Shown: positions 9,856-19,767, counted from the stretch's first letter. The stretch is DNA of 64,000 bases from Pusillimonas sp. T2 (GCF_002236805.1 NZ_NIQA01000009.1:1-64000), one strand, 5' to 3'. Numbers and translations: made by a program. Notes: generated by a model not told the origin, from the sequence alone.

Positions 9856-9859
9856 CCCT

Positions 9860-9888
9860 ATTGTGCCTTAGTCGGCCTAGCTTGGCAA
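9860..9888 (-). promoter_or_regulatory. Predicted sigma70 promoter of lexA
   Basis: On the minus strand, TTGCCA (9883-9888), a 17-base spacer and CACAAT (9860-9865) make a plausible -35/-10 pair directly upstream of the SOS box. Transcription would begin within the operator, giving a leader of about 25-30 bases. The -10 is weak in sequence, but its placement relative to the operator is what repression requires. Confidence 0.6.
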
Positions 9889-9896
9889 GTGTAGGC

Positions 9897-11099
9897 TTAG
9901 CCTATAACTTTGGCGATGGCATTGACGACGTAATCGATGTTGCGGCTGTTCAGTGCAGCGACGCAAATCCGGCCGCTGCTGACAGCGTATACGCCGTGTT
10001 CGTTGCGCAGGACATCGACCTGGGCGGCCGTGAGGCCTGAATAAGAGAACATGCCGCGCTGCGTTTTAACGAAGTCAAAGTTTTGTTTGACGCCGTGGTC
10101 TTTAAGTTTGGTGACGAATTGTTCGCGCATGCTGCGAATGCGGTTGCGCATTTCGCCCAGTTCGTCAACCCACAGGCTGTAAAGTTCGGGGTTGTTAAGC
10201 ACCGACGCGACAACGGTGCCGCCGTGTGTGGGCGGGTTCGAGTAGTTGGTACGAATCACCCGCTTGACCTGACTGAGGACGCGCGCGTTTTCGTCTTTCG
10301 AACCGCAAATCAGGGTCAGGGCGCCAACACGTTCGCCGTACAGCGAGAACGATTTCGAGAACGAGGAGCTGACCAGCATGGTCATGCCCAGATCGGCAAA
10401 CAGGCGAACGACCGATGCGTCTTGCTCGAGCCCGTCGCCAAAGCCCTGGTAAGCGATGTCGAGGAAGGGGACCAAGCCAGCGTTTTTGACCGTGTTGGCG
10501 ATTTCTTGCCATTGCGCTGCGGTGGGGTCGACGCCTGTGGGGTTGTGGCAGCAAGCGTGCAACACGACAACCGTACCTTTGGGCAATGCTTTAAGCGCGC
10601 CGACCATGCCGTCGAAATCGAGGCCGTGGGTTTCGGGGTTGTAGTAGGGGTAGTTTTCAACGACGAAGCCGGCGCGCTCGAAGATGGCGCGGTGGTTTTC
10701 CCAACTGGGGTTGCTGATGACGACCTTGGCGTTGGGTGACAACTGCTTGAGGAAGTCGGCGCCGATTTTAAGTGCGCCGGTGCCGCCGATGGTTTGTACG
10801 GTAAGTGCACGGCCGTCGGCAATAATGCCCGAATCTTTACCCAGCAACAGGGTTTGAGCACCCTTGTTGTAGGCGGCCAGCCCCTCGATGGGCAGGTAGC
10901 CGCGCGGGGCGGCGGCCTGCGCGCGCTGAGCTTCGGCTTGTTGTACGGCCTTGAGCAACGGAATTCGACCTTGATCATCGTAGTAAACACCAACGCCCAG
11001 ATTGACTTTTTCTGTGCGAGTATCGGCGTTGTACTGTTCGGTCAGGCCAAGGATGGGGTCGCGCGGTGCCAGTTCGACGGCTTCGAAGATAGAGGTCAT
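9897..11099 (-). CDS. Aromatic-amino-acid / aspartate aminotransferase (class I, PLP-dependent)
   Basis: A 400-residue fold-type I aminotransferase of the AspC/TyrB subfamily, which transfers amino groups between aspartate or aromatic amino acids and 2-oxoglutarate. The N-terminus FEAVELAPRDPILGLTEQYN and the segment VNLGVGVYYDDQG are characteristic. The PLP Schiff-base Lys249 lies in SSSFSKSFSLYGERVG, and the substrate-carboxylate Arg region (GRICVAALN) is near the C-terminus. Sequence alone does not separate TyrB from AspC preference. It is upstream of lexA on the same strand, with a 69-base gap holding the lexA promoter. uvrB is divergent. Confidence 0.92.
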   Translation of the reverse strand: MTSIFEAVELAPRDPILGLTEQYNADTRTEKVNLGVGVYYDDQGRIPLLKAVQQAEAQRAQAAAPRGYLPIEGLAAYNKGAQTLLLGKDSGIIADGRALTVQTIGGTGALKIGADFLKQLSPNAKVVISNPSWENHRAIFERAGFVVENYPYYNPETHGLDFDGMVGALKALPKGTVVVLHACCHNPTGVDPTAAQWQEIANTVKNAGLVPFLDIAYQGFGDGLEQDASVVRLFADLGMTMLVSSSFSKSFSLYGERVGALTLICGSKDENARVLSQVKRVIRTNYSNPPTHGGTVVASVLNNPELYSLWVDELGEMRNRIRSMREQFVTKLKDHGVKQNFDFVKTQRGMFSYSGLTAAQVDVLRNEHGVYAVSSGRICVAALNSRNIDYVVNAIAKVIG

Positions 11100-11186
11100 A
11101 TTACCTGTTGGTTGGGTGAGAAATAAGGAAGAAATATGAATCGCTTAATAGTGAGATAATAAGGGGTTTACCCTTAGGTGTCTAGC

Positions 11187-13229
11187 ATGGCCGCAACAAA
11201 ACCCGGTTTCGTCCAGTACCCGAATAGCCCGTTTCAGCTGTACCAGCCGTACCCGCCCGCGGGTGACCAGCCGGCTGCTATTGATGCGCTGGTCGAGGGG
11301 GTTGAAGACGGGTTGATGTTCCAGACTTTGCTGGGGGTAACGGGCTCGGGCAAGACATACACCATGGCCAATGTTATTGCGCGCACCGGTCGCCCGGCCA
11401 TTGTCTTGGCGCCAAACAAAACGCTGGCCGCCCAGCTATATGCCGAGTTCCGCGAGTTTTTTCCAAAGAATGCAGTCGAATACTTTGTGTCGTATTACGA
11501 CTACTACCAGCCCGAAGCCTATGTCGCGGCGCGTGATCTCTTCATCGAAAAAGATTCGTCGATCAACGAGCATATCGAGCAGATGCGGTTGTCGGCGACA
11601 AAGAGTCTGCTCGAACGTCGAGACACCATTATCGTGGGTTCGGTGTCGTGCATTTACGGTATTGGTAACCCGGGCGACTATCACGCCATGGTGCTTACCC
11701 TTCGCGCGGGCGATCGCATTCCTCGCCAAGAGCTGCTGGGTCGGCTGGTTGCTATGCAGTACGAGCGCAACGACGTCGATTTTGTTCGCGGCACATTTCG
11801 GGCCCGGGGCGAGACCATAGACGTCTTCCCGGCAGAAAACGCCGAGCTGGCGGTTCGGATTTCTCTGTTCGACGACGAGGTCGAAACCTTGGAGCTGTTT
11901 GATCCGTTAACCGGCAAGGTGCGACAAAGTGTGCCGCGTTTCACGGTGTTTCCACGCTCGCATTACGTGACGCCGCGCGAAACTGTTCTGCGGGCCATCG
12001 AAAGCATCAAAGCCGAGTTGCGCGACCGGGTCAAGGTCCTGCTCGATGACCACAAGCTGGTCGAGGCTCAGCGACTGGAGCAACGCACGCGTTTCGATCT
12101 TGAAATGCTGCAAGAGTTGGGTTTTTGCAAAGGTATCGAAAACTACTCCCGTCACCTGTCTGGGGCGGCGCCCGGCGAACCACCGCCCACTCTGATCGAC
12201 TACCTGCCGGCCGACGCGTTGATGTTCATCGACGAGAGCCATGTCACCATGGGCCAGTTAGGTGCAATGTACAAGGGTGATCGCTCCCGTAAAGAGACGT
12301 TGGTGACCTTCGGGTTTCGCTTGCCTTCTGCCATGGATAACCGCCCGCTCAAGATGGAAGAGTTCGAGGCGCGCATGCGCCAGACGGTCTTCGTATCGGC
12401 GACACCGTCCAACTATGAAAACGAACATACCGACAATGTGGTCGAGCAAGTGGTTCGGCCGACCGGTCTGGTCGACCCTATCGTCGAGGTCAGGTCGGCG
12501 ACAACACAGGTCGACGATCTGCTGGGTGAAGCCAAATTGCGTGTTGCCGCAGGCGAGCGTGTGCTGGTCACCACGCTGACAAAGCGTATGGCCGAAGATC
12601 TTACTGAGTACTTGACCGAAAGCGGATTGAAGGTCCGGTACCTGCACTCAGACATCGATACGGTTGAGCGAGTCGAGATTATTCGGGATCTGCGTTTGGG
12701 TGTGTTTGATGTCCTGGTGGGGATCAACCTGCTGCGTGAGGGGTTGGATATTCCTGAGGTGTCTTTGGTGGCGATTCTTGACGCTGACAAAGAGGGTTTC
12801 TTGCGCTCCGAGCGCAGTCTGATTCAGACCATTGGTCGCGCTGCGCGTAACCTGAATGGCCGTGCTATTTTGTATGCTGACCGTATTACCGACTCTATGC
12901 GCCGGGCCATGGACGAAACCGAGCGTCGTCGTGCCAAGCAAGTGACGTTCAATACCGAGCACGGGATTGTGCCGCGCGGTGTGAACAAGGCCGTGCGTGA
13001 AATGATCGACGGGGTCGAGAGTCATGCGGCGGCTTCGGCGGCCGCGGCTGCTGCAGCTGATGTGTCGCCCGAGCTGTTGGCCGACGAAAAGTGGCTCGCC
13101 AAAGAAATTCGCCGCCTCGAAAAGCAAATGATGGATCACGCCAAGAATCTGGAGTTCGAGCAGGCCGCTGCGGCGAGGGATGCGTTGAATCGTCTTAAAG
13201 AAAAGGCGCTGTTGGGTTCAGCGGGTTGA
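11187..13229 (+). CDS. uvrB: UvrABC excinuclease subunit B
   Basis: Damage-verifying helicase-like subunit of nucleotide excision repair. It has Walker [11 protein letters not shown], the beta-hairpin region [13 protein letters not shown], the DESH box in [11 protein letters not shown], helicase motifs V/VI ([25 protein letters not shown]), and the C-terminal UVR domain ([20 protein letters not shown]) that binds UvrC. The ATG at 11187 gives 680 residues and has AGGTG 6 bases upstream; a GTG at 11178 would add only three residues. An alanine-rich loop ([12 protein letters not shown]) separates helicase and UVR domains. No SOS box is visible in the 87 bases upstream, unlike E. coli uvrB. Confidence 0.98.
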   Translation: MAATKPGFVQYPNSPFQLYQPYPPAGDQPAAIDALVEGVEDGLMFQTLLGVTGSGKTYTMANVIARTGRPAIVLAPNKTLAAQLYAEFREFFPKNAVEYFVSYYDYYQPEAYVAARDLFIEKDSSINEHIEQMRLSATKSLLERRDTIIVGSVSCIYGIGNPGDYHAMVLTLRAGDRIPRQELLGRLVAMQYERNDVDFVRGTFRARGETIDVFPAENAELAVRISLFDDEVETLELFDPLTGKVRQSVPRFTVFPRSHYVTPRETVLRAIESIKAELRDRVKVLLDDHKLVEAQRLEQRTRFDLEMLQELGFCKGIENYSRHLSGAAPGEPPPTLIDYLPADALMFIDESHVTMGQLGAMYKGDRSRKETLVTFGFRLPSAMDNRPLKMEEFEARMRQTVFVSATPSNYENEHTDNVVEQVVRPTGLVDPIVEVRSATTQVDDLLGEAKLRVAAGERVLVTTLTKRMAEDLTEYLTESGLKVRYLHSDIDTVERVEIIRDLRLGVFDVLVGINLLREGLDIPEVSLVAILDADKEGFLRSERSLIQTIGRAARNLNGRAILYADRITDSMRRAMDETERRRAKQVTFNTEHGIVPRGVNKAVREMIDGVESHAAASAAAAAAADVSPELLADEKWLAKEIRRLEKQMMDHAKNLEFEQAAAARDALNRLKEKALLGSAG

Positions 13230-13577
13230 TCGTAGTGTGTTGTTACAAGGCAACACATCGAAGCGTCGTTATCAAGAGTTTTCGCTGCGCTTGCTTGTGG
13301 TCAGCAGTTGTTTGACGGCTGATTTTTGCGTATTCAGGTACGAGCTGGTGTTGTTTATTGCAAATTAGTATGCGCTGAAACATCCATAAATGTTGCGGTG
13401 CATGACGCCTGAGCTACGTGGTTCGGGCCTTGGCCCCGCCGCGACTAAGTTCACCTATTTTCTCCGAATAACCCCTCAAGTAGTGCGGATAATTTTCGAA
13501 TTGGCGTCACATTGGCTTGCTATTCGTGTTCGTGAAATCTATTGCCTTATTCCGGGTTTTCCCTCACAATCTCACCC
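13230..13577. other. 348-base gap between uvrB and the phosphatase gene
   Basis: No supported gene. Just after the uvrB stop is an inverted repeat, TGTGTTG (13236-13242) with CAACACA (13251-13257), but no T-run follows, so it is at best a weak or factor-dependent terminator. The rest probably contains the promoter of the downstream phosphatase; I could not pick a -35/-10 pair with confidence. Confidence 0.4.
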
Positions 13578-13580
13578 ATG

Positions 13581-14069
13581 ATGACTAAGGTACTTTTCGT
13601 TTGCACGGGTAATATCTGTCGCTCTCCCAGCGCCGAGGGTGTGTTCCGCCATCTCATTACCGAGGCGGGGTTGTCCGGTGTCGTTGGAGTCGATTCAGCC
13701 GCCACCCACGGCTTCCACGTTGGCGAAAGCCCCGATGCGCGCGCCCAGGCGGCTGCTCGCAAGCGTGGCTACGACATTTCTCAATGCGTGGCTCGGCAAA
13801 TCACGGCCGACGACTTCCGCGACTTCGATTTCATCCTGGTCATGGACTGGGAGAATCTTTCTGCACTGCAACAACAGTGTCCGAAGATTTATCAGCACAA
13901 GCTCATGTTGCTCATGCGCTTCGCCAACGAATTCGAAGAGGCCACCATCGCCGACCCTTATTACGGTGGTCCCGATGGCTTCAATAAAGTACTCGACTGC
14001 CTCGAAGACGCCTGTCAGGGGGTGCTCGAAGTTGTTCGCAAGCGCGCTACCCAATACCAAGCCGCATAG
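13581..14069 (+). CDS. Low-molecular-weight protein-tyrosine-phosphatase
   Basis: A 162-residue cytoplasmic phosphatase of the LMW-PTP family, which hydrolyses phosphotyrosine through a cysteinyl-phosphate intermediate. The P-loop CTGNICRS places the nucleophile Cys8 and Arg14 at the N-terminus, and the general-acid loop is IADPYYGG. Two adjacent ATGs (13578, 13581) are possible starts; an extension back to 13542 adds non-homologous residues. It precedes iscR, separated by a hairpin terminator. The substrate is unknown: no tyrosine kinase or polysaccharide locus is adjacent, and this position beside isc appears conserved in relatives as I recall. Confidence 0.93.
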   Translation: MTKVLFVCTGNICRSPSAEGVFRHLITEAGLSGVVGVDSAATHGFHVGESPDARAQAAARKRGYDISQCVARQITADDFRDFDFILVMDWENLSALQQQCPKIYQHKLMLLMRFANEFEEATIADPYYGGPDGFNKVLDCLEDACQGVLEVVRKRATQYQAA

Positions 14070-14086
14070 TTCAATCAAATTCCCTC

Positions 14087-14114
14087 AACCGGGCCGCATG
14101 GCTCGGTTTTTTTT
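14087..14114 (+). terminator. Rho-independent terminator after the LMW phosphatase
   Basis: AACCGGGCC (14087-14095) pairs with GGCTCGGTT (14100-14108) through one G-T pair, with a GCAT loop and eight Ts (14107-14114). It separates the phosphatase transcript from the isc promoter. Confidence 0.85.
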
Positions 14115-14120
14115 GGGCCA

Positions 14121-14145
14121 TTTCCCTAGCAATTCAGTCGGGTAT
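14121..14145 (+). promoter_or_regulatory. Upstream IscR type-1-like half site
   Basis: The right half matches the type-1 IscR consensus (AATTCAGTCGGGTAT at 14131-14145), while the left half is degenerate. It lies 30 bases upstream of the stronger site at 14151-14175, an arrangement like the tandem IscR sites of the E. coli isc promoter. Confidence 0.5.
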
Positions 14146-14150
14146 TGGTT

Positions 14151-14175
14151 ATACTTGAGTTAATTAGTCAGGTAT
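14151..14175 (+). promoter_or_regulatory. IscR type-1 binding site and isc promoter region
   Basis: The segment begins ATACTTGAGT and ends TAGTCAGGTAT, fitting the 25-base type-1 IscR motif at about 23 positions by eye. A TATACT -10 candidate (14150-14155, with TAGCAA 17 bases upstream) overlaps its left edge, so [2Fe-2S]-IscR binding would repress the isc operon, as known in E. coli. Confidence 0.75.
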
Positions 14176-14210
14176 TAAAAGGGTAACCCCCTTGGGTTAA
14201 GGAAAAAACT

Positions 14211-14717
14211 ATGCGTTTAACGACAAAAGGGCGCTTCGCGGTTACGGCCATGATCGATCTGGCGTTGCGTCAGCAAAGTGGTCCTGTCACCTTGGCGGCT
14301 ATCAGTCAGCGCCAAAACATCTCGCTGTCTTATCTCGAGCAATTATTCGGCAAGTTACGCCGTCACGAGCTGGTCGATAGTGTGCGCGGTCCTGGTGGCG
14401 GTTATTCGCTTGCGCGCCTGGCCCGTGAAATCACCGTTGCCGACATCGTTTTTGCGGTCGACGAGCCCCTCGATGCCACCAGTTGTGGCGGCAAAGAAGA
14501 TTGCAACGTGGGTCGTACCGGCGAGTCCAGCCAGTGCATGACGCACGAGCTCTGGACAACGCTAAATCATAAAATGGTCGAATACCTCGACTCGGTCTCT
14601 TTGCAAGACCTGGTCGATAAACAGCGCATGCGCTTGCTCGAGGCCTCGAAAGGTCAAAGTGCTGTGCGTGTGGGGCAAGTGCCCGGCGCTAAAATCGCGT
14701 CCTCGCTGCCCGCTTGA
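14211..14717 (+). CDS. iscR: Fe-S cluster-sensing regulator IscR
   Basis: Rrf2-family winged-helix regulator that carries a [2Fe-2S] cluster and represses its own operon when cluster supply is sufficient. The 168 residues start MRLTTKGRFAVTAMIDLAL, and the wing contains GPGGGYSLAR. Candidate cluster ligands are Cys92, Cys98, Cys109 and His112 (SQCMTHELW). E. coli has Cys92-98-104 and His107, so there are five extra residues between the second and third Cys. The GTTAAGGAAAAA stretch before the ATG contains an AAGGA ribosome-binding site. It is the first gene of the eight-gene isc operon. Confidence 0.97.
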   Translation: MRLTTKGRFAVTAMIDLALRQQSGPVTLAAISQRQNISLSYLEQLFGKLRRHELVDSVRGPGGGYSLARLAREITVADIVFAVDEPLDATSCGGKEDCNVGRTGESSQCMTHELWTTLNHKMVEYLDSVSLQDLVDKQRMRLLEASKGQSAVRVGQVPGAKIASSLPA

Positions 14718-14738
14718 AAGTTACTTAGGAGTTGGTCG

Positions 14739-15950
14739 ATGTCTACACGTCCCGTTTATTTAGATTACTCAGCGACAACCCCGGTCGATCCCCGTGTTGT
14801 CGACAAAATGGTGCCTTGGTTGTACGAGCATTTCGGCAACCCGGCGTCGCGCAGTCACGCGTTTGGCTGGGAAGCCGAAGAGGCCGTCGAGCAGGCGCGC
14901 GCCGAAGTTGCGCAGTTGGTCAATGCCGACCCGCGTGAAATCGTCTGGACATCCGGCGCCACCGAGTCCATTAACCTTGCGGTAAAAGGGGCGGCGCACT
15001 TTTACGCGCAGCGCGGCAAGCATCTTATTACGCTAAAAACCGAACACAAAGCGACGCTTGACACCTGTCGCGAGCTCGAGCGTCAGGGTTTCGAAGTCAC
15101 CTACCTCGATGTCCAGGATAACGGCTTGCTCGACCTCGACGTCTTCAAAGCAGCGCTGCGCCCCGACACCAGCGTGGTGTCGGTTCTTATGGTGAACAAC
15201 GAAATCGGTGTTATCCAAGACATCGCGGCCATTGGCGACATCTGTCGCGAAAAGGGCATCGTGTTTCACGTCGACGCAGCACAGGCCACGGGCAAGGTGG
15301 CCATCGATCTGCAAACACTCAAGGTCGACCTGATGTCGTTTTCGGCGCACAAAACATATGGGCCTAAGGGCGTTGGTGCTCTGTTCATCCGTCGCAAGCC
15401 ACGTATTCGCATCGAAGCGCAAATTCATGGCGGTGGCCACGAACGTGGTTTCCGCTCCGGCACATTGGCAACACACCAAATCGTGGGTATGGGCGAAGCA
15501 TTCCGTATCGCACGCCTCGAAATGGCTGCCGAAAGCGAGCGCATCCGCGCGCTGCGCGACCGCCTCTGGAAGGGCTTGTCACAGGTTGAAGAGGTTTACC
15601 TCAACGGCGACATGGATCGTCGGGTACCGCACAACCTTAATGTCAGCTTCAATTACGTCGAAGGCGAGTCCTTGATCATGGCTATCAAAGAATTGGCCGT
15701 ATCCAGTGGCTCGGCATGTACGTCGGCTAGTCTCGAGCCTTCTTATGTGCTGCGGGCGCTGGGCCGCAACGACGAGCTGGCACACAGCTCCATACGTTTC
15801 ACGCTGGGTCGTTTCACCACAGAACAAGAAGTCGATTTCGCGATCGAATTGCTTAAAACGCGTGTCGCCAAGCTGCGCGACATGTCGCCGCTCTGGGAAA
15901 TGGCCCAAGACGGTATCGACCTCAACTCGGTCCAATGGGCTGCGCATTAA
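14739..15950 (+). CDS. iscS: Cysteine desulfurase IscS
   Basis: PLP enzyme that removes sulfur from L-cysteine as a persulfide and passes it to IscU and other acceptors. In 403 residues, the PLP lysine is Lys205 ([12 protein letters not shown]) and the persulfide-forming Cys327 lies on the mobile loop [17 protein letters not shown], both matching E. coli IscS positions within one residue. TAGGAG upstream of the ATG is a good ribosome-binding site. It lies between iscR and iscU in the usual order. Confidence 0.98.
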   Translation: MSTRPVYLDYSATTPVDPRVVDKMVPWLYEHFGNPASRSHAFGWEAEEAVEQARAEVAQLVNADPREIVWTSGATESINLAVKGAAHFYAQRGKHLITLKTEHKATLDTCRELERQGFEVTYLDVQDNGLLDLDVFKAALRPDTSVVSVLMVNNEIGVIQDIAAIGDICREKGIVFHVDAAQATGKVAIDLQTLKVDLMSFSAHKTYGPKGVGALFIRRKPRIRIEAQIHGGGHERGFRSGTLATHQIVGMGEAFRIARLEMAAESERIRALRDRLWKGLSQVEEVYLNGDMDRRVPHNLNVSFNYVEGESLIMAIKELAVSSGSACTSASLEPSYVLRALGRNDELAHSSIRFTLGRFTTEQEVDFAIELLKTRVAKLRDMSPLWEMAQDGIDLNSVQWAAH

Positions 15951-15986
15951 CGGTCGTCTAACGAATCAAAGAACAGGAGTTCAATC

Positions 15987-16370
15987 ATGGCATACAGCGA
16001 AAAAGTTCTCGATCACTACGAAAACCCGCGTAACGTGGGTTCGTTCGACAAATCCGACGAAAGTATCGGCACTGGCATGGTGGGTGCGCCCGCCTGTGGC
16101 GACGTCATGAAGCTGCAGATCAAGGTCAGCGAAACCGGCGTCATCGAAGATGCTCGTTTTAAAACCTATGGTTGTGGCTCGGCCATTGCGTCCAGCTCGC
16201 TGGTTACCGAATGGGTCAAGGGTAAAACACTCGACGAAGCACTCGATATTCGCAATACGCAGATCGCCGAAGAGCTGGCGTTGCCTCCAGTAAAAATTCA
16301 CTGCTCAATTCTGGCCGAAGACGCGATCAAGGCGGCTGTCCAGAATTACAAAGAAAAGCACCAGAAATAA
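15987..16370 (+). CDS. iscU: Fe-S cluster assembly scaffold IscU
   Basis: Scaffold on which [2Fe-2S] and [4Fe-4S] clusters are built from IscS sulfur and iron. The 127-residue protein has the three ligands Cys37 (APACGD), Cys63 (YGCGS) and Cys106 (HCSIL), the conserved Asp39, and the HscA recognition motif LPPVK at 99-103. The chaperone partners HscB and HscA are encoded downstream in the same operon. Confidence 0.98.
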   Translation: MAYSEKVLDHYENPRNVGSFDKSDESIGTGMVGAPACGDVMKLQIKVSETGVIEDARFKTYGCGSAIASSSLVTEWVKGKTLDEALDIRNTQIAEELALPPVKIHCSILAEDAIKAAVQNYKEKHQK

Positions 16371-16380
16371 CAGGGTTGAT

Positions 16381-16704
16381 ATGTCTATTACGTTGACTCC
16401 ACAAGCTGCTGACCACGTCAGTCGTTATCTTGCCAAACGAGGCAAGGGGCTGGGTCTGCGTTTGGGTGTCCGTACCACGGGTTGTTCCGGCATGGCCTAC
16501 AAGCTCGAGTACGTCGACGAGCCCAACGCAGACGACCAGGTTTTCGAACAGCATGGTGTAAAGGTGTTTATCGACGCCAAAAGCCTGCCGTACCTCGATG
16601 GTACGCAACTAGACTATGGCCGCGAAGGGCTGAACGAAGGCTTTAAGTTCAGCAACCCGAACGAAAAGGCCACCTGCGGTTGCGGCGAATCCTTCACGGT
16701 GTAG
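16381..16704 (+). CDS. iscA: Iron-sulfur cluster assembly protein IscA
   Basis: A-type cluster carrier of 107 residues that accepts or delivers Fe-S clusters, especially for [4Fe-4S] maturation. It has the three invariant cysteines, Cys35 (TTGCSGMAY) and Cys99/Cys101 (TCGCGESF). It starts 10 bases after the iscU stop, and its stop codon is followed one base later by the GTG of hscB. Confidence 0.97.
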   Translation: MSITLTPQAADHVSRYLAKRGKGLGLRLGVRTTGCSGMAYKLEYVDEPNADDQVFEQHGVKVFIDAKSLPYLDGTQLDYGREGLNEGFKFSNPNEKATCGCGESFTV

Positions 16705-16705
16705 C

Positions 16706-17236
16706 GTGGCCGAAAACTATTTCCAGCTGTTTGAATTACCGCAAGGCTTCGCCATCGACGCCAGCGCGCTTGAAGCGCGCTGGCGCCAGATGGCTGCGCG
16801 TGTCCATCCCGACCGTTTTGCTACGGCGGCGCCGGCCGAGCGGCGGGTCGCCATGCAATGGGCGTCCACCATCAACGAGGGCTATCGGATTCTCAAGAGT
16901 CCGTTGCTGCGGGCTCGCTATTTGTGCGAGCAAGCAGGTTGCGACTTGCAAACCGAAAGCAACACCCGCATGGATGGCGCGTTCCTGATGCGCCAGATGG
17001 AGTGGCGCGAGGCGCTCGACGAGGCGCGCGAAAGTGCTGACCCGGCCCAATTCGAACTGCTTGGTAATGATATCGCCCGGGCCCGTACCGAACTTGAAAC
17101 GACAGTCGAAGCGCTGATCGATCGCCAGCACGATTTTTCGGGCGCCGCCGGTAAAGTGCGTGAATGGATGTTCATCGAGAAGCTGGCCACCGAAGTTCAG
17201 CAGGCGCAGCATGCGTTGGCCGACCGTCAACATTAA
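16706..17236 (+). CDS. hscB: Co-chaperone HscB (J-domain protein for IscU)
   Basis: J-protein that binds IscU, presents it to HscA and stimulates HscA ATPase. The 176 residues have an N-terminal J-domain with the HPD motif at 34-36 and a C-terminal three-helix IscU-binding domain. The GTG start at 16706 lies one base after the iscA stop codon; no ATG is available before the conserved ENYFQLFELP start, so translation is probably coupled to iscA. Confidence 0.95.
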   Translation: MAENYFQLFELPQGFAIDASALEARWRQMAARVHPDRFATAAPAERRVAMQWASTINEGYRILKSPLLRARYLCEQAGCDLQTESNTRMDGAFLMRQMEWREALDEARESADPAQFELLGNDIARARTELETTVEALIDRQHDFSGAAGKVREWMFIEKLATEVQQAQHALADRQH

Positions 17237-17282
17237 GGGCGGCCGGCGTGCCTTGGGCACCCGTCCGTAAATAACAGAACTT

Positions 17283-19181
17283 ATGGCTTTATTGCAAATA
17301 TCCGAGCCCGGTGAGTCGCCGGTCCCTCATCAGCGTAAGCTGGCGGTAGGTATCGACCTGGGCACTACGCACTCATTGGTCGCGTCTGTGCGCAGCAGCG
17401 TGCCCGAAGTCCTGCTCGACGAGGAAGGCCGCGCATTGTTGCCTTCTATCGTGCGTTATGCGCCCGATGCTATTCAGGTCGGGCACGACGCCCGTGCCCA
17501 TCAGGCGGCCGACTCGCTCAATACCATTGCGTCAGTCAAGCGCTTCATGGGGCGTTCTCTGAACGAAGCGCGCAGCGAAGGTGTTGCCTACGAATTCGCC
17601 GACGGCGAAGATATGGTCCGCCTGAAAACCCGTCGTGGTGATTTCAGTCCTGTCGAGGTGTCCAGTCAGATTTTGCGTACCTTGCGCGAGCGCGCTGAGG
17701 CCACACTGGGTGGCGAACTGGTGGGTGCGGTCATCACCGTTCCTGCTTATTTCGACGATGCGCAGCGCCAGGCAACACGCGACGCCGGACGTTTGGCGGG
17801 CCTGACAGTGCTGCGCCTGCTCAACGAACCTACGGCAGCCGCTATTGCTTATGGTCTAGACCATGGCGCCGAGGGTATTTATGCAGTCTACGATTTAGGC
17901 GGCGGTACCTTTGATATTTCCATCTTGCGCCTAACCAAAGGCGTGTTCGAGGTCGTTTCTACAGGTGGCGACACCCAGTTGGGTGGCGACGACTTCGACC
18001 GTTGCATCGTCGATGAAATCTGCCGTTCACAGCATCTGGCCGACTTGCCTAAAGGCGATTTGCGGGCGCTCTATGTCGCCGCCCGTGCCGCCCGCGAGGC
18101 CTTGTCTACGGTTGCCGAGGCCGTCTTCGAGGCCGAACTATCGAATCAAGCCGTGCGCGTCTTGCTCAGTCGTCAAGATTTCGAGTCTTGGGCGCAGCCC
18201 CTGGTAAATAAAACGCTCGAACGTGCCAAAGTTACGCTGCGTGACGCCGGCCTCGATGTCGCCGACGTCAAGGGCGTGGTCATGGTGGGCGGTGCAACGC
18301 GCATGCCGATCATTCAGCGCGAAGTGGGCCGTTTGTTCAACACCACACCGCTCACTGACCTTGACCCTGACCAAGTTGTTGCGTTGGGCGCAGCGCTTCA
18401 GGCCAATTTGTTGGTCGGCAATCGCTCGGCCGGCGAAGACTGGTTGTTGCTTGATGTCACACCGCTGTCGTTGGGGCTTGAAACCATGGGTGGTCTGGTC
18501 GAGCGGGTCATTCCGCGTAACAGCACTATTCCTGTGGCGCGTGCCCAAGAATTTACGACCTTCAAAGACGGCCAGACGGCCATGGGTATCCATGTGGTGC
18601 AGGGCGAGCGTGATCTTGTCGCCGACTGCCGTTCGCTGGCGCGTTTCGAGCTGCGTGGCATTCCGCCGATGGTTGCCGGTGCCGCTCGTATCCGTGTCAC
18701 GTTCCAGGTTGACGCCGACGGCTTGCTTAATGTCAGCGCCCGCGAAGAGAGCACAGGTGTCGAAGCCGGCGTGACGGTTAAACCGTCTTACGGCTTGTCC
18801 GATGACGAAGTCGCCCGGATGCTGACCGAAGGCATGACCCATGCTTCGGCCGACGCCCAGGCACGTGCGCTGCGCGAGCAACAGGTCGAATTGCAACAGT
18901 TGCTCGAATCTGTGCGTGCGGCTGTAGCGGCCGATGGCGACTTGCTCAGCGACAATGAGCGCGCCAACATCGACCAGATCATGCTCGACACCGAGCAGAT
19001 GTTGCTGGCCTTGTCGGGCGAGGGTCAAGGGCAGAGCGCGGCGCCTCTCGATGCCGATGCGGTGCGACAGCAGGTGGCTCGCTTCAGCCAGGCTACCGAC
19101 GACTTTGCTGCACGCCGTATGGACCGCAGTATTCGCGCTGCCTTGTCGGGCCGCACCGTCGACGAAATTGCCGATAACTGA
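17283..19181 (+). CDS. hscA: Hsp70-type chaperone HscA
   Basis: Specialised Hsp70 that acts on the IscU LPPVK motif to drive cluster transfer. At 632 residues it is close to E. coli HscA (616). Its nucleotide-binding domain starts [13 protein letters not shown], contains [13 protein letters not shown] and MVGGATRMP, and is joined by the conserved linker region [17 protein letters not shown] to the substrate-binding domain and C-terminal lid. It sits 46 bases after hscB and 20 bases before fdx. Confidence 0.97.
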   Translation: MALLQISEPGESPVPHQRKLAVGIDLGTTHSLVASVRSSVPEVLLDEEGRALLPSIVRYAPDAIQVGHDARAHQAADSLNTIASVKRFMGRSLNEARSEGVAYEFADGEDMVRLKTRRGDFSPVEVSSQILRTLRERAEATLGGELVGAVITVPAYFDDAQRQATRDAGRLAGLTVLRLLNEPTAAAIAYGLDHGAEGIYAVYDLGGGTFDISILRLTKGVFEVVSTGGDTQLGGDDFDRCIVDEICRSQHLADLPKGDLRALYVAARAAREALSTVAEAVFEAELSNQAVRVLLSRQDFESWAQPLVNKTLERAKVTLRDAGLDVADVKGVVMVGGATRMPIIQREVGRLFNTTPLTDLDPDQVVALGAALQANLLVGNRSAGEDWLLLDVTPLSLGLETMGGLVERVIPRNSTIPVARAQEFTTFKDGQTAMGIHVVQGERDLVADCRSLARFELRGIPPMVAGAARIRVTFQVDADGLLNVSAREESTGVEAGVTVKPSYGLSDDEVARMLTEGMTHASADAQARALREQQVELQQLLESVRAAVAADGDLLSDNERANIDQIMLDTEQMLLALSGEGQGQSAAPLDADAVRQQVARFSQATDDFAARRMDRSIRAALSGRTVDEIADN

Positions 19182-19201
19182 TTCTTTGTTCTGGTTTGAC
19201 C

Positions 19202-19543
19202 ATGCCTAAAATTACTGTATTGCCTCACCCCGATGTTTGTCCCGAAGGTGCTGTTATCGAAAACGCACCAATGGGCGAGTCGATTTGCCGCGTGTTGCTC
19301 GATAACCATGTCGAGATCGAACACGCCTGCGAACTGTCGTGTGCCTGTACTACATGCCATGTGATTGTTCGCGAGGGTTTTGATTCGCTTGAAGAGGCTT
19401 CTGACAACGAAGAAGACTATCTCGATCGCGCCTGGGGGCTGACGCCCACATCGCGTTTGTCTTGTCAGGCAAAAATCGCTAATCAAGACCTGACCATCGA
19501 GATCCCTAAATACACCATCAACCACGCAAAGGAAAACCACTGA
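19202..19543 (+). CDS. fdx: Isc-type [2Fe-2S] ferredoxin
   Basis: Adrenodoxin-type ferredoxin that supplies electrons for Isc cluster assembly. The 113 residues bear the cluster ligands Cys43, Cys49, Cys52 and Cys88 in the C-x5-C-x2-C-x35-C pattern, plus a non-ligand Cys47. The ATG at 19202 is the natural start ([17 protein letters not shown]); an in-frame TTG six bases earlier is unlikely. Its TGA overlaps the iscX ATG by one base. Confidence 0.97.
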   Translation: MPKITVLPHPDVCPEGAVIENAPMGESICRVLLDNHVEIEHACELSCACTTCHVIVREGFDSLEEASDNEEDYLDRAWGLTPTSRLSCQAKIANQDLTIEIPKYTINHAKENH

Positions 19544-19734
19544 TGCGCTGGACGGACACCTACGAAATTGTCGAGGCGCTGCTAGAGGCTCACCCCGACG
19601 TTGACCCTGCGCAGGTTCGTTTTACCGACTTGCGTGATTGGGTGATGGCATTGCCAGGTTTCGACGACGACCCGGCCCGATGCGGCGAGCGCATTCTTGA
19701 AGCCATTCAAATGACCTGGATCGACGAAAAGTAA
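19543..19734 (+). CDS. iscX: Fe-S assembly protein IscX
   Basis: A 63-residue acidic protein of the IscX/YfhJ family, which binds IscS and iron and tunes sulfur transfer. The start [22 protein letters not shown] and the FTDLRDWVMALPGF segment are characteristic. It is the last gene of the operon, overlaps fdx by one base (TGATG) and is followed by a strong terminator at 19768-19800. Confidence 0.96.
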   Translation: MRWTDTYEIVEALLEAHPDVDPAQVRFTDLRDWVMALPGFDDDPARCGERILEAIQMTWIDEK

Positions 19735-19767
19735 AAGTAGTCCTGATTGCGATTTAGGCCAGGAATA

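Noticed and set aside
10083-10739. A 218-codon open frame on the plus strand within the aminotransferase gene
   Set aside because: It mirrors the conserved minus-strand aminotransferase and has no domain or ribosome-binding site.
11100-11186. Possible SOS box upstream of uvrB
   Set aside because: E. coli uvrB is LexA-controlled, so I looked for CTG-N10-CAG here, but no acceptable match exists in this spacer.
13018-13080. Alanine-rich stretch in UvrB as a frameshift or repeat expansion
   Set aside because: It keeps frame between intact helicase and UVR domains, and such variable linkers are ordinary in UvrB.
13390-13581. Short open frame in the gap before the LMW phosphatase
   Set aside because: No ribosome-binding site, no similarity and it runs into the phosphatase start; the gap more probably holds a promoter.
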